Origin: Caldilinea sp. CFX5
GTDB lineage: Bacteria > Chloroflexota > Anaerolineae > Caldilineales > Caldilineaceae
DNA: 64,000 nucleotides
Assembly (NCBI GenBank): GCA_021405325.1
Contig: QWII01000019.1
Coordinates: 62,001-126,000, forward strand
Reading direction: 5' to 3'
Positions 48,191 through 56,939 of this stretch are shown piece after piece. The translations under genes were made by a program, and so were the position numbers. Below the pieces are notes generated by a model. That model searched no databases. It was not told the origin of the DNA and saw only the letters and a program-made list of their open reading frames with translations. How positions within the stretch are numbered: the first letter of the stretch is position 1; each line of letters opens with the position of its first letter.

Positions 48191-51100
48191 TCATCCCACA
48201 TCCGGCTCGATCACATAGACCATCCCACCCAGCGTATCCACATACCAGACCCGCCCGCTGCTATCAACCGCAATGCCGACCGGCTTGGCCGGCGCCGCGT
48301 TCGGCGGCATGGCCGACCAGTCGCCCACCAACTCGCCGCTGGGTAATAATTGGCTCACCAGGAAGGGTTCCGGTTTGCTCAAGTAGAGATAACCGGCGCC
48401 ATCGACCGCCAGGTGGCTGGCGTCAATCGTATTGGCGACCGGAATGTCCCAGGCCAGCAAACGGCGCCCACCCGCATCAAATTGCACCAGCTTGTGCAAA
48501 CCGGCGTCGGTGACAAAGATTGAACCATCGATCCCCACCGCCACATCGACCGGCTGGCTGTCATTGCCCGGCCAAACCGGAATGCCCTGCAACAGATTGC
48601 CGTTGCTATCCAGCGCGACCACACGACCACCTGCCGTGTTGGCAACCCAGATCCGGCCATCGCGATCCACATGAAGGCCTCGCGAGCGCCCCACCAGCGC
48701 CGGATCAGCCGGCAAGTCGCCAAGATAGGTGTCATCCTGGTCAAAGAGGCTGATGCGTTCCAGGGTCGGATCGAGGACATAGACCTTGCCATCCGGCCCA
48801 ACCGCAATATCAAACGGCTCGACAAAGGGCGCTGTCCCCACCAGTTCACCAAGAATCGTACCATCCGGCTGCATAATCAGCACCCGCTTATTACCGGTGT
48901 CGGCGACATAGACGCGATTATCGGGGCCGACGGCAATGCCTTTGGGTTGATTCAAACCGGCAGCGACCCCGCGGGCAATCCCGCTTAGCGGCGCGCCAGT
49001 GATCGCGGGCGGCGCCGGGGCGTTGGGATTGAAGACCAGTTGGGCGACATTCGGTAAGGCCACCCGTTCATAGTTGGCTTGCGGCGGGAAGAGCACCTCT
49101 GGCGGCACCGGTTGTTGACCGGCAAAGGGGGGCGCCCAGTAGAAATTGATATGGGTGTGATCGGTGCGGTCGGCATAGCGGATGAGCACGTCATGCAACC
49201 CACTTGTCAGATCGATGGCGCCCTCGCGATATTGATTGGGCACGTCGGTGCTCACCACCGGTTGTCCATTGATCGCCAATGACGACTCGTCAATGGATTC
49301 CAGCCCGAAGCGGTAGCTGCCACTCTGGGGAATGGCAATTTTACCGCGCCACTCAACGGTGTAGGGGCGGGGCAGGGTGGGGATATGGAAATAGAGATTG
49401 AGCAAGGGCGTAATCCGCTCCAGCACCGGTGCACCCTCCCAGTTGCCATTGGCATAGAATTTGCCCAACAGCCCATTGCTGGTGACGGGCGGTACATACA
49501 AAGCGGAGGAAGGGATCAGTTCCGGCCCGCGATCCGGGGGGCGCCAGGAAAGGCTCAGCGGACCGGCGCCGCCAACCGCCCGGAGGCGCATGGTGTGTTT
49601 ACCTTCCGCCAGGAGCAGAGCGCCGCTCAGGTCGCCGGCGCCGGTCAGCACCTGCTGTTCACCGATGTAAAGTTCGGCATAGGCCGGCGCCTGGATAAAG
49701 AATTGGTGCGGGCCATAATCTTTGACATTCAACACCCCATCCCACTCAACCGAAAAGGGGCGCGGCACCGGCGGCTGGCTCGACCAATCAGACGTAATCA
49801 TCAATTCCTTGCGTTCCAGAATGGGGGCGTCCGACCAGCTTTCATTGCCGTAATAGCGCGCCTGCAAGCCCTGGACACTGAGCAGATCATCGCGTGTCAG
49901 ATAGGCATAGTAGACCACCGGCGGACCACCAGTGGCCGAACCAATTTCTTCAAAATGCGCGGTCGGGTAGTAATGTTTCGCCTCCTCAAAGAGCGAACGG
50001 CTGTCGGCATTCAAGATGAGCGCAATATTCTTATCGTTCGGCCAGGCCAACGGTAGGTGATCAGTCGTCTCCACCCGTTGATAGGGCCGCGTCCCCCGCG
50101 CCAGAAAGTTGATCGCCGGATGGCCGTGGAAATAGGCGATTACATAGGCTTCGGTCTGCTCATCGAGGTTGGTCAGCAGCTTGGCCGCAATCGACTCCGG
50201 GGTAGAGAAGGCGTTCCAACTGGCGAAATCGGTCGCCTGCCGGTAGAAATAGGTGTAGAAGTTATTGTAGCCGCTCCAGAGCAGCAGGCCACAGAGCGGC
50301 AGGACAAAGAAGGGGGAGTTTGCCTGACCCCCGCTCTTGATCCACGCCCGTTGCAAGGCATAGAGCGGCGCCAACGCCAGTAGATAGACCGCCGGCAAGG
50401 CGCCAATCGACCGCAACGATTGGGGCGCCTCAAAGCCGAGGGAAAGGATACCACCCAGCAGCATCACCCCCAGCCACATGAGGAGCAACATCGTGCGCGG
50501 TCGCCAGAAGCGGATGAGACAGAGGCCCACCCCCACTACCAGCAACGCTGCCATGACGTTATCGAGCATTGGCTCGCCCGGTAGGTTGTGACGCCCATTC
50601 GGGTCGCCGCGGTAATTGAACATCAAAATATGTTTGCGCGCATTTTCCCACACCATCGGCAGCCGTTGACAGCGGTTCGCCCATTCGCCCGGCAGTTGGG
50701 GACAATATTGTTGCAAAAGCGGCGGCAATTCGCCCAATGGCGTCTTTTCGGCAAAGATCGAGGTGCGGTTGGTGCGGGCAAAATAGACATCGGATTTGAC
50801 GTCAGCAAAGACAACAATGGGCATCACCACCAACGCCGCCGTCACCAGTACCAGCAGCAAGCCCGACCAGGTACGCCGCAAAAAGCCCCGCTGCACTAAA
50901 CTGGTAAAGAGATAAAAGAGCAGAATCACGCCAACAAAGAGTTGAAAGGCGACATAAAAACAGAGACCCAAGCCCAATGACAACCCGGCCAGCGCATAAT
51001 CAAGATAGCGACCCCGTCGAAAGGCGCGCAGGAGCAGCCCGATGGTCAACAGTTCAAATAAGGGGGTGCTAATATTGTACATGCCGATACGGCTAAAGTT

Positions 51101-51976
51101 GACCGCCCAGCGCGACACCGCCACGAGAAAGGCCAACGCCAACCCCCATAGCCGGCCAATCGGGGGCGCATCTGCTCGCGAAGATGCGCCGTCAAAGAGT
51201 TCACGCCCGACCAGATAGGCGGCGCCGACCATCGCCACCCCCATCACCACGCTCACTAACCGAATCGATTGGGTCGAAACCTCAACATAATGAAAGAAAA
51301 AGGTAATGAAATAGAGGTAATGGGCCGGCATGTTGATCGACCCTTCAAAGATGGGCCGATAATTAGCATTTTCCAGAATACGCAACGCCAACAGCCCGGC
51401 TTCGGCCTCATCGTACCAGGTGCCAAAGGGGATTTCATCAAATTGCCAAAGACGCATAAAGATCGCCAACAACCCAATCACCGCGAACGCCCCAATCGCC
51501 CACCAACTCCATCGTCCGGCGGCGCCACGTTCATCTTCGTCGGCGATAGTCAGGGCCGCCGGTTCGCGCGGGGCGCGCCAGTCCAGCAGAAAGGCGCAAA
51601 GCAGGATCAAGAGCAGGCTGGCAATATGTAGCCACCAAGCGCGCATACTCGGTTCTTGCACGTTGACCTGGAAGAGACGCAGCGACCAATATGCCGCCGC
51701 CAGCGCCAGCACGCCAGGGAGAAAGCGCCAGAGCAGATCCGGCAAACCAACACCGCCAACATTCAATCGCGAAGCGACCGGGATGGCCGATCGCAGTTGC
51801 GCGCGGAAAGGTAAGGCAAAGAGCAAGGCGGCCACGCCAAAGAGGACGCCGGCCGTCTCGATCTGTTTCTCATACAGTTGGCGTTGGGCAAGGATCGCTA
51901 CCAGCACTGCGCCTAGCCCCCACAAAAAACTGTAGAAGCGCGGGCTGCGATGGGGTTGCGCAAATTTTCTAATCAT
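48191..51976 (-). CDS. Giant membrane glycosyltransferase-like protein with PA14 and NHL domains
   Basis: 1261 aa (ATG at 51976; a GTG 12 bases upstream is possible). Residues 1 to about 600 are a polytopic PMT/ArnT-like region with the acidic motif GTWYDEAEAG in the first external loop. Two PA14-like beta domains follow (LQARYYGNESWSDAPILERK and GLLGKFYANGNWEGAPVLER, near 710-850 and 855-995). The last 250 residues are an NHL propeller (GIAVGPDNRVYVADTGNKRV and repeats). A lipid-linked sugar transferase with built-in carbohydrate-binding modules is the simplest reading. It heads the minus-strand glycan-type cluster at its left end. Confidence 0.82.
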   Translation of the reverse strand: MIRKFAQPHRSPRFYSFLWGLGAVLVAILAQRQLYEKQIETAGVLFGVAALLFALPFRAQLRSAIPVASRLNVGGVGLPDLLWRFLPGVLALAAAYWSLRLFQVNVQEPSMRAWWLHIASLLLILLCAFLLDWRAPREPAALTIADEDERGAAGRWSWWAIGAFAVIGLLAIFMRLWQFDEIPFGTWYDEAEAGLLALRILENANYRPIFEGSINMPAHYLYFITFFFHYVEVSTQSIRLVSVVMGVAMVGAAYLVGRELFDGASSRADAPPIGRLWGLALAFLVAVSRWAVNFSRIGMYNISTPLFELLTIGLLLRAFRRGRYLDYALAGLSLGLGLCFYVAFQLFVGVILLFYLFTSLVQRGFLRRTWSGLLLVLVTAALVVMPIVVFADVKSDVYFARTNRTSIFAEKTPLGELPPLLQQYCPQLPGEWANRCQRLPMVWENARKHILMFNYRGDPNGRHNLPGEPMLDNVMAALLVVGVGLCLIRFWRPRTMLLLMWLGVMLLGGILSLGFEAPQSLRSIGALPAVYLLALAPLYALQRAWIKSGGQANSPFFVLPLCGLLLWSGYNNFYTYFYRQATDFASWNAFSTPESIAAKLLTNLDEQTEAYVIAYFHGHPAINFLARGTRPYQRVETTDHLPLAWPNDKNIALILNADSRSLFEEAKHYYPTAHFEEIGSATGGPPVVYYAYLTRDDLLSVQGLQARYYGNESWSDAPILERKELMITSDWSSQPPVPRPFSVEWDGVLNVKDYGPHQFFIQAPAYAELYIGEQQVLTGAGDLSGALLLAEGKHTMRLRAVGGAGPLSLSWRPPDRGPELIPSSALYVPPVTSNGLLGKFYANGNWEGAPVLERITPLLNLYFHIPTLPRPYTVEWRGKIAIPQSGSYRFGLESIDESSLAINGQPVVSTDVPNQYREGAIDLTSGLHDVLIRYADRTDHTHINFYWAPPFAGQQPVPPEVLFPPQANYERVALPNVAQLVFNPNAPAPPAITGAPLSGIARGVAAGLNQPKGIAVGPDNRVYVADTGNKRVLIMQPDGTILGELVGTAPFVEPFDIAVGPDGKVYVLDPTLERISLFDQDDTYLGDLPADPALVGRSRGLHVDRDGRIWVANTAGGRVVALDSNGNLLQGIPVWPGNDSQPVDVAVGIDGSIFVTDAGLHKLVQFDAGGRRLLAWDIPVANTIDASHLAVDGAGYLYLSKPEPFLVSQLLPSGELVGDWSAMPPNAAPAKPVGIAVDSSGRVWYVDTLGGMVYVIEPDVG

Positions 51977-52017
51977 AGATGATTGCACCAGTTAATAGAC
52001 AGTTGTTCTGAGAATAG

Positions 52018-52100
52018 TCCGCAGTCCCTAGTCCACAGTCCGTAGTCCACAGTCACGTCCGTGCAATGACTCTGGACTTTGGACTACAGACTACCGACTC
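52018..52100. repeat. 7-bp TAGTCCA/CAGTCCG tandem array
   Basis: Alternating CAGTCCC, TAGTCCA, CAGTCCG, TAGTCCA, CAGTCAC units, then an inverted arm (TGGACTTTGGACTACAGAC). It lies downstream of the M23 peptidase gene on the minus strand. Confidence 0.75.
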
Positions 52101-53209
52101 AATAATTCCAGCGGATTGGTTAAGCGACCAAAGTCGCGAATTTCAAAATGGAGATGGGGGCCGGTGCTGTTGCCGGTCGAGCCGACTTTGCCAAGCAGAT
52201 CACCCTGCGCCACCACCTGTCCTTCCTCTACCAGAACTTCGCTCAGGTGGGCATACAGCGTCAGATAATCAATGTTGTGATCGATGATCACAAAGAGACC
52301 GTAGCCCTGTTGATTCCAGCCGGCCCGTACCACCACTCCCCGATCAGCCGCCAGGACCGGCGTGCCGGTCGGTGCGGCAATGTCGATGGCCCGGTGGTCA
52401 TAGCGATAGCCCTGTGTCAACCAGCCGGAAAGCGGCCAGCGGAAAACGCCGCTGCCATAAGGCCAGTTGGCCGGCACGGCCCCCGGTTTGTCAATCGGCC
52501 GTAAAGCTCGCTCACTCAAGCGCTGCAACAGTTGTTTCTGCTCAGCAAAGGGGCCACCCACCGCCAGCACGGTAAAGGGTGACGTGTTGACCGGCTGATT
52601 CAACATCCAGTTCAAGAACGATGGCGCGCCGGTTGCGCTGCCTGGTTGGCTCCCGGTTGGACTCGTTGGCGCCGGTTGCAACGGGATACGCAGATGAGAA
52701 CCCGGCGTCAACTGCACAGCAGCTACCGGCGTCGTCAACTGATTCCAAGCTACCTTATAAATTTGTTCAGCAGAAACGCCATAGATAGCGGCAATCGTCG
52801 CCAGCGTCTCACCTGACTGCACAGTGTGACACCACTGATCGGGCGGCAACCGTTCAAGCGTATTACCAATCACCAACGGCTGTTCCGGGCTGAAAGTCGG
52901 CGCTACGGTACAGGGCATGAGCGCGACATCGATCCCCATCTCCAACGCCACCCGCCAGAGCGTATCTCCTGCTTTCACCACATAGTGATCCGACGCCATT
53001 TCGCCATGATTACCGTTTGGAAGTGATGTTGGTGTACTGACCGCTGCCGGCGAAACAATCGGCGCTTGGGTCAATGGGGTTGCCCGCGCTGACCCTCTAG
53101 CAAAACACAAGAAACAAATAACAAACACCAACAGCCCGGATTGCCTCATCGTAGGGGCACGATAGTTCGTGCCCCTACGATGAGGCAATCCGGGAAATGG
53201 CGCCTTCAT
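52091..53209 (-). CDS. Secreted M23 (LytM-type) peptidase with LysM domains
   Basis: 372 aa. A hydrophobic signal (GLLVFVICFLCFARGSARA) is followed by two LysM-like repeats (HYVVKAGDTLWRVALEMG and CHTVQSGETLATIAAIYG) and a C-terminal M23 domain with YDHRAIDIAAPTGTPV, GLFVIIDHN and STGPHLHFEIRD, giving the zinc ligands H, D, H and H. It should cleave peptidoglycan cross-bridges. Two starts are possible: the ATG at 53209, coupled to the previous stop, which makes the signal n-region about 27 residues long and translates a palindrome, or the ATG at 53149 inside that palindrome. Confidence 0.92.
   Translation of the reverse strand: MKAPFPGLPHRRGTNYRAPTMRQSGLLVFVICFLCFARGSARATPLTQAPIVSPAAVSTPTSLPNGNHGEMASDHYVVKAGDTLWRVALEMGIDVALMPCTVAPTFSPEQPLVIGNTLERLPPDQWCHTVQSGETLATIAAIYGVSAEQIYKVAWNQLTTPVAAVQLTPGSHLRIPLQPAPTSPTGSQPGSATGAPSFLNWMLNQPVNTSPFTVLAVGGPFAEQKQLLQRLSERALRPIDKPGAVPANWPYGSGVFRWPLSGWLTQGYRYDHRAIDIAAPTGTPVLAADRGVVVRAGWNQQGYGLFVIIDHNIDYLTLYAHLSEVLVEEGQVVAQGDLLGKVGSTGNSTGPHLHFEIRDFGRLTNPLELLSR
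53144..53195. repeat. Palindrome at the 5' end of the M23 peptidase gene
   Basis: TTGCCTCATCGTAGGGGCAC-GATAGTTC-GTGCCCCTACGATGAGGCAA, perfect arms extending into GGA/TCC. It has the same core as 10023-10070. It contains one of the two candidate start codons of the peptidase. Confidence 0.8.
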
Positions 53210-56200
53210 CACGGCACCGGCTGGAAGGTCAAAATTCGATTGTTATTGGCGTCACTGACCACAATGGTATTGGTGGTCGGATCAAAGGCAATACCGGTTG
53301 GTAGATCAAAGCGGTTGGCGTCGGTGCCAAAGCGGCCAAAGGAGGCTTTAATCTCGCCGTTCGGGTTGAAGACCACCACCTGATAGAGCGAAGGATCCGT
53401 AATGTAAACATCACCATTACCGGCCACCGCAAGATAGGGCTTGGCGACAATGTCCTGCGACTCCCAGCCCGGCGCCGGCCACTCGGCGGCAAATTCCAGC
53501 GCCGGGGTCAGCTTCTGGATGCGATGATTCCAGGTGTCAGCCACAAAGACGCTGCCGTCGAGGGGTGAGACCGCCAGCCCGACCGGCTCCTCAAAGCGAC
53601 CGCCGACCACACCGCCGCCGCCGATCTGTTGTACCAACTGCCCATCCGGCGTGAACTTGATAATGCGTTTGTTGCCGGTGTCAGCCACCAACAGGTTGCC
53701 GTCGTTGGCAACCGCCAGACCGCGCGGGCCAAAGAGGGCAAAGGCATCGGTCAACTCACCGCCGGTACTGCTGAAGGTGCCCCATTTGGTGATAAAACGC
53801 CCTTCGTTGTCAAAGACCTGAATGCGTCCATTCCAGGTATCGGCCACAAAGATCTTGCCATCAGCGCCAACCGCCACGCCCCATGGCTCATAGAATTGAC
53901 CATCACCTAAGGCCAGCGGCCCGGCGCCATCGGGGTCGAGACAGCCGCCCGCTGCGCCTTCCGCCAGGCGGCAGGTGGAGCCAAAGGTGCGCAGGAAGTT
54001 GCCGTCGCGATCGAGCACAACGATGCGGTTGTTGCCGGTGTCGGCAATCACACGGGCGCCGTCGGCGGCAATCGCCAGGGTGCGCGGGGTGAGCAAGGGC
54101 TTGTCGCCATAGACGCCGTTGTAACTTGCCAGCGCCGTCAGCTCGATCTCTTTGTTCTCCACTTCCCGCAACAGATCATTCCCGGCGCTCACCGTGGGCG
54201 CCACCCCCAGATCCCAAATTTGGCCGGCGAGATCAGGCTTCACCCACATCTCAAAGTCATGGCGATGGGGCCACTGTGACAGATCACGGAACTTGCTGTA
54301 ATCATTCGTATCGCGATAGCGCCGGAAGAAGAAGATCTGGAAGATGCGTTCCCGCTGTTGCGGATCGGCCACAGCGTTCCAGAGACGGCCCCAGGTCATG
54401 TTAAAGTAATCCATGTCCGGCCACCAGACCAGGCGGTAGGTGCGCTTGACATAATCCCGCTCCACGTAGGGGTGGACTTTGTCGTAATTTTTAGGGCCGA
54501 CAATGATAATCGGCGCCGACATGGAGTCGCTGTTCGGTGCGCTGCCATAGAATTTGTGATTGGGGTATTGGCGCATATACCAACTGAGCGGCCAGGAGCT
54601 ATCGTCGTCATAGGCAACCACAATGTTACGGCCACCGACAGTACGCTCACTGATCGAATCAATTTCGCGCAGCGCCCGCTTGATGTCGGGCGAGGCATGG
54701 GCATAGACCATGTACTCAGTCGCCATGTCAAAGTTGATGTAGGTGAGCATAAAGGAGACGCGCACCGTCAACAGGAAGAGCAGGGTAGTCAGCCCAACGG
54801 TCAGGAGGCGCGCCGTTGTCCACCAGGTCAAGCGCGCGCCCCAGCGCCAGAGCGCATAGAGCAGACCGACCGTAATGAGCAGCGCCAACACCCGTTGCAT
54901 GGAGCCGGCGGTTGCACTCACCGAGCGGTCATAGGAGTGAGTAACGCCAACCAAGGTGAGCAGGGCAAAAATCAACGCCGGCGCCACGCCGATCAGCCAG
55001 AACGCCTTTTGCGTGCGCACGGCGCCCCAGTCGATGCGGTTCAAGAGACGACCAAAGTACCAGCCGCCCAAAACACACATGGGCAGGGCCATGTGGGTGA
55101 TGAGCCAGGGCATCTTTTCACCGGCCACCGAATAGGCCAGCCAGGAACCGATCACCCACCAGATGCAGAAAACCACAAAGTAGACCCGATTGTGGCGCAA
55201 CAGGTCGGCGTTATCGCGTTGCAAACCACGACCGGACTGGCTTGTTGCCGACAGTTCCGCCGGCAGATCGGTCGCCGGCACAGGATCCCAGTCGCGGTTT
55301 TTCAAGAGCCAGTAGACAATGGCCCCGGCGCCCAGGATGGTCAAGAACCAGGGCAGAAATTCATAAACGCCGGCAATGAGCAGATAGTAATAGGTTGGTT
55401 GGCCGCCGCGGGCGACTTCCTGTTGCGCCAGCCAGTAGCCTAGCGAGCCGACAATCCCGGTGGCGAGACCGTTGCGCAGATTGGTCAGGAAGGTGGTGTA
55501 AAAGAGAATGTTGATCAGCCAGAAGATGCCCATCAACTGCGCCCAGACCACAAAGTTGACGCCCAGGTTGGCTGGTTCCGCTTCATGGAGAGCCGCCCCA
55601 TCACCATTACTGCCATTGCTGCCGTTGGCCTCACTACCAGCCGGTCGTGCTTCGCGCCCACGCATTTCATACCAGAAGTAGGCGATGCCCACCGCCAAAG
55701 CCGTAAGCAGCACCACAATAAACCCGACCGTTGCCATTTCGCCCGTCGTCCAAGCGCCCACAGCGTCAAATTTATTCTTCAAGGTCCAGCCCAGCAAGGG
55801 CAGGAAGAAGGCGGCGGTAAAGGGCAGCACCAGGGTTAACATAAAGACCGCCAGATCCAGATGAACGCTGCGGCGCAATTGTTGCCACTTTTCGCGGTTC
55901 ATCACCATGTAGATCAGGATCGCGCCGATGATGACGGCAATAGCAATGGCGCCCAAGCCGGTAAATTCCAGTCGATTGCTACGGCTAAGCAATGCCGCAG
56001 CCTGGTCGGTGGCGGTTTCGGCCTGTTTACTCAATTCACGCGCCTGGACATGTAAGACATACCAGAAGCCGCCCGCCGCAAAGACCGGCGCCACGGCCAA
56101 CCAGAGCCGATGCCCCGCCACTTGCCAGAGCGCCAAGCCAACAAAGAAAGCGCCCAGAATGGCGCCGCTGATAAAGTGCGCCTCCATGGCCAGAATCCCC

Positions 56201-56835
56201 AGCGACATGCCCACCATAATCCAGGCCAGCCACTTACGTTCCCGTGTATCCATGTAGCGGAAGAGGCCATAGATCCAGACCATCAGGAAGAAGGCAATGT
56301 AAATATCATCGCGAATATAGCGACTATGGAAGAGCAAGCTGGGACTGATTGTCACCAACACGCCTGTTACCAGCGCGCCAACCCGACCAAGATAACGCCG
56401 GAAGCGCCAGGCCATTGCCACAATGCCAATGCCGGCCAACACTGGGAAGAAACGCGCCGAAGCGTCGCTATCGCCAAAGAGGAAGTAGGCAAAGGCGTTA
56501 GCATGGAAGAGGATCGGCCCATGCATCATCGGGTTGTGTTCATACTTGCCCGTATCATAGAGATAATACGAGTAGAGCGTGTGCAGACTCTCGTCGTGGC
56601 TCATGGCGCGCTCGCCCACATTGTAAAAACGGAGGGCGGTCGCCAGGATCAGCAACAGAATCCAGGCTGTCGTCTCCCAGTTGAAGGCCAGCAGCGCGGC
56701 CAAAGGACGATCCAGCAGCGTCGGCTTTGGCGCCTGACCAGGCTTTGCCTCAAGCACCGGCGTCACCACCGACGACACTGTTGACGCCCCTGTTGACGAC
56801 GCCACGCTCTCCCGTGTCAATTCTTTTGTACTCAT
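53209..56835 (-). CDS. Agl23-like membrane protein fused to an NHL propeller
   Basis: 1208 aa. The N-terminal 800 residues are a polytopic glycosyltransferase-C type region of the TIGR03663/Agl23 group: MSHDESLHTLYSYYLYDTGK with the acidic pair and NPMMHGPILFHANAFAYFLF, then SPSLLFHSRYIRDD. A soluble section follows (NIVVAYDDDSSWPLSWYMRQ), then six or so NHL repeats (RVIADTGNNRIVVLDRDGNF, KIFVADTWNGRIQVFDNEGR, LLVADTGNKRIIKFTPDGQL). In archaea Agl23 relatives belong to glycosylation loci. Start at 56835 chosen by composition; weak ribosome site. Confidence 0.87.
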   Translation of the reverse strand: MSTKELTRESVASSTGASTVSSVVTPVLEAKPGQAPKPTLLDRPLAALLAFNWETTAWILLLILATALRFYNVGERAMSHDESLHTLYSYYLYDTGKYEHNPMMHGPILFHANAFAYFLFGDSDASARFFPVLAGIGIVAMAWRFRRYLGRVGALVTGVLVTISPSLLFHSRYIRDDIYIAFFLMVWIYGLFRYMDTRERKWLAWIMVGMSLGILAMEAHFISGAILGAFFVGLALWQVAGHRLWLAVAPVFAAGGFWYVLHVQARELSKQAETATDQAAALLSRSNRLEFTGLGAIAIAVIIGAILIYMVMNREKWQQLRRSVHLDLAVFMLTLVLPFTAAFFLPLLGWTLKNKFDAVGAWTTGEMATVGFIVVLLTALAVGIAYFWYEMRGREARPAGSEANGSNGSNGDGAALHEAEPANLGVNFVVWAQLMGIFWLINILFYTTFLTNLRNGLATGIVGSLGYWLAQQEVARGGQPTYYYLLIAGVYEFLPWFLTILGAGAIVYWLLKNRDWDPVPATDLPAELSATSQSGRGLQRDNADLLRHNRVYFVVFCIWWVIGSWLAYSVAGEKMPWLITHMALPMCVLGGWYFGRLLNRIDWGAVRTQKAFWLIGVAPALIFALLTLVGVTHSYDRSVSATAGSMQRVLALLITVGLLYALWRWGARLTWWTTARLLTVGLTTLLFLLTVRVSFMLTYINFDMATEYMVYAHASPDIKRALREIDSISERTVGGRNIVVAYDDDSSWPLSWYMRQYPNHKFYGSAPNSDSMSAPIIIVGPKNYDKVHPYVERDYVKRTYRLVWWPDMDYFNMTWGRLWNAVADPQQRERIFQIFFFRRYRDTNDYSKFRDLSQWPHRHDFEMWVKPDLAGQIWDLGVAPTVSAGNDLLREVENKEIELTALASYNGVYGDKPLLTPRTLAIAADGARVIADTGNNRIVVLDRDGNFLRTFGSTCRLAEGAAGGCLDPDGAGPLALGDGQFYEPWGVAVGADGKIFVADTWNGRIQVFDNEGRFITKWGTFSSTGGELTDAFALFGPRGLAVANDGNLLVADTGNKRIIKFTPDGQLVQQIGGGGVVGGRFEEPVGLAVSPLDGSVFVADTWNHRIQKLTPALEFAAEWPAPGWESQDIVAKPYLAVAGNGDVYITDPSLYQVVVFNPNGEIKASFGRFGTDANRFDLPTGIAFDPTTNTIVVSDANNNRILTFQPVP

Positions 56836-56867
56836 AGACCAGTTCCCAGATCTCCACTTCCCATTGA

Positions 56868-56935
56868 CAAATAACAATTATTAATTTTCAATTGAGAATT
56901 GAGAATTAATAATTGTTAATGAGGTTATACAGTCA
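56868..56935. repeat. AT-rich inverted repeat
   Basis: AACAATTATTAATTTTCAATTGAGAATTGAGAATTAATAATTGTT is nearly self-complementary and resembles the AT-rich elements between the tRNA genes (5846-5944, 6321-6419). Confidence 0.6.
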
Positions 56936-56939
56936 CCGC

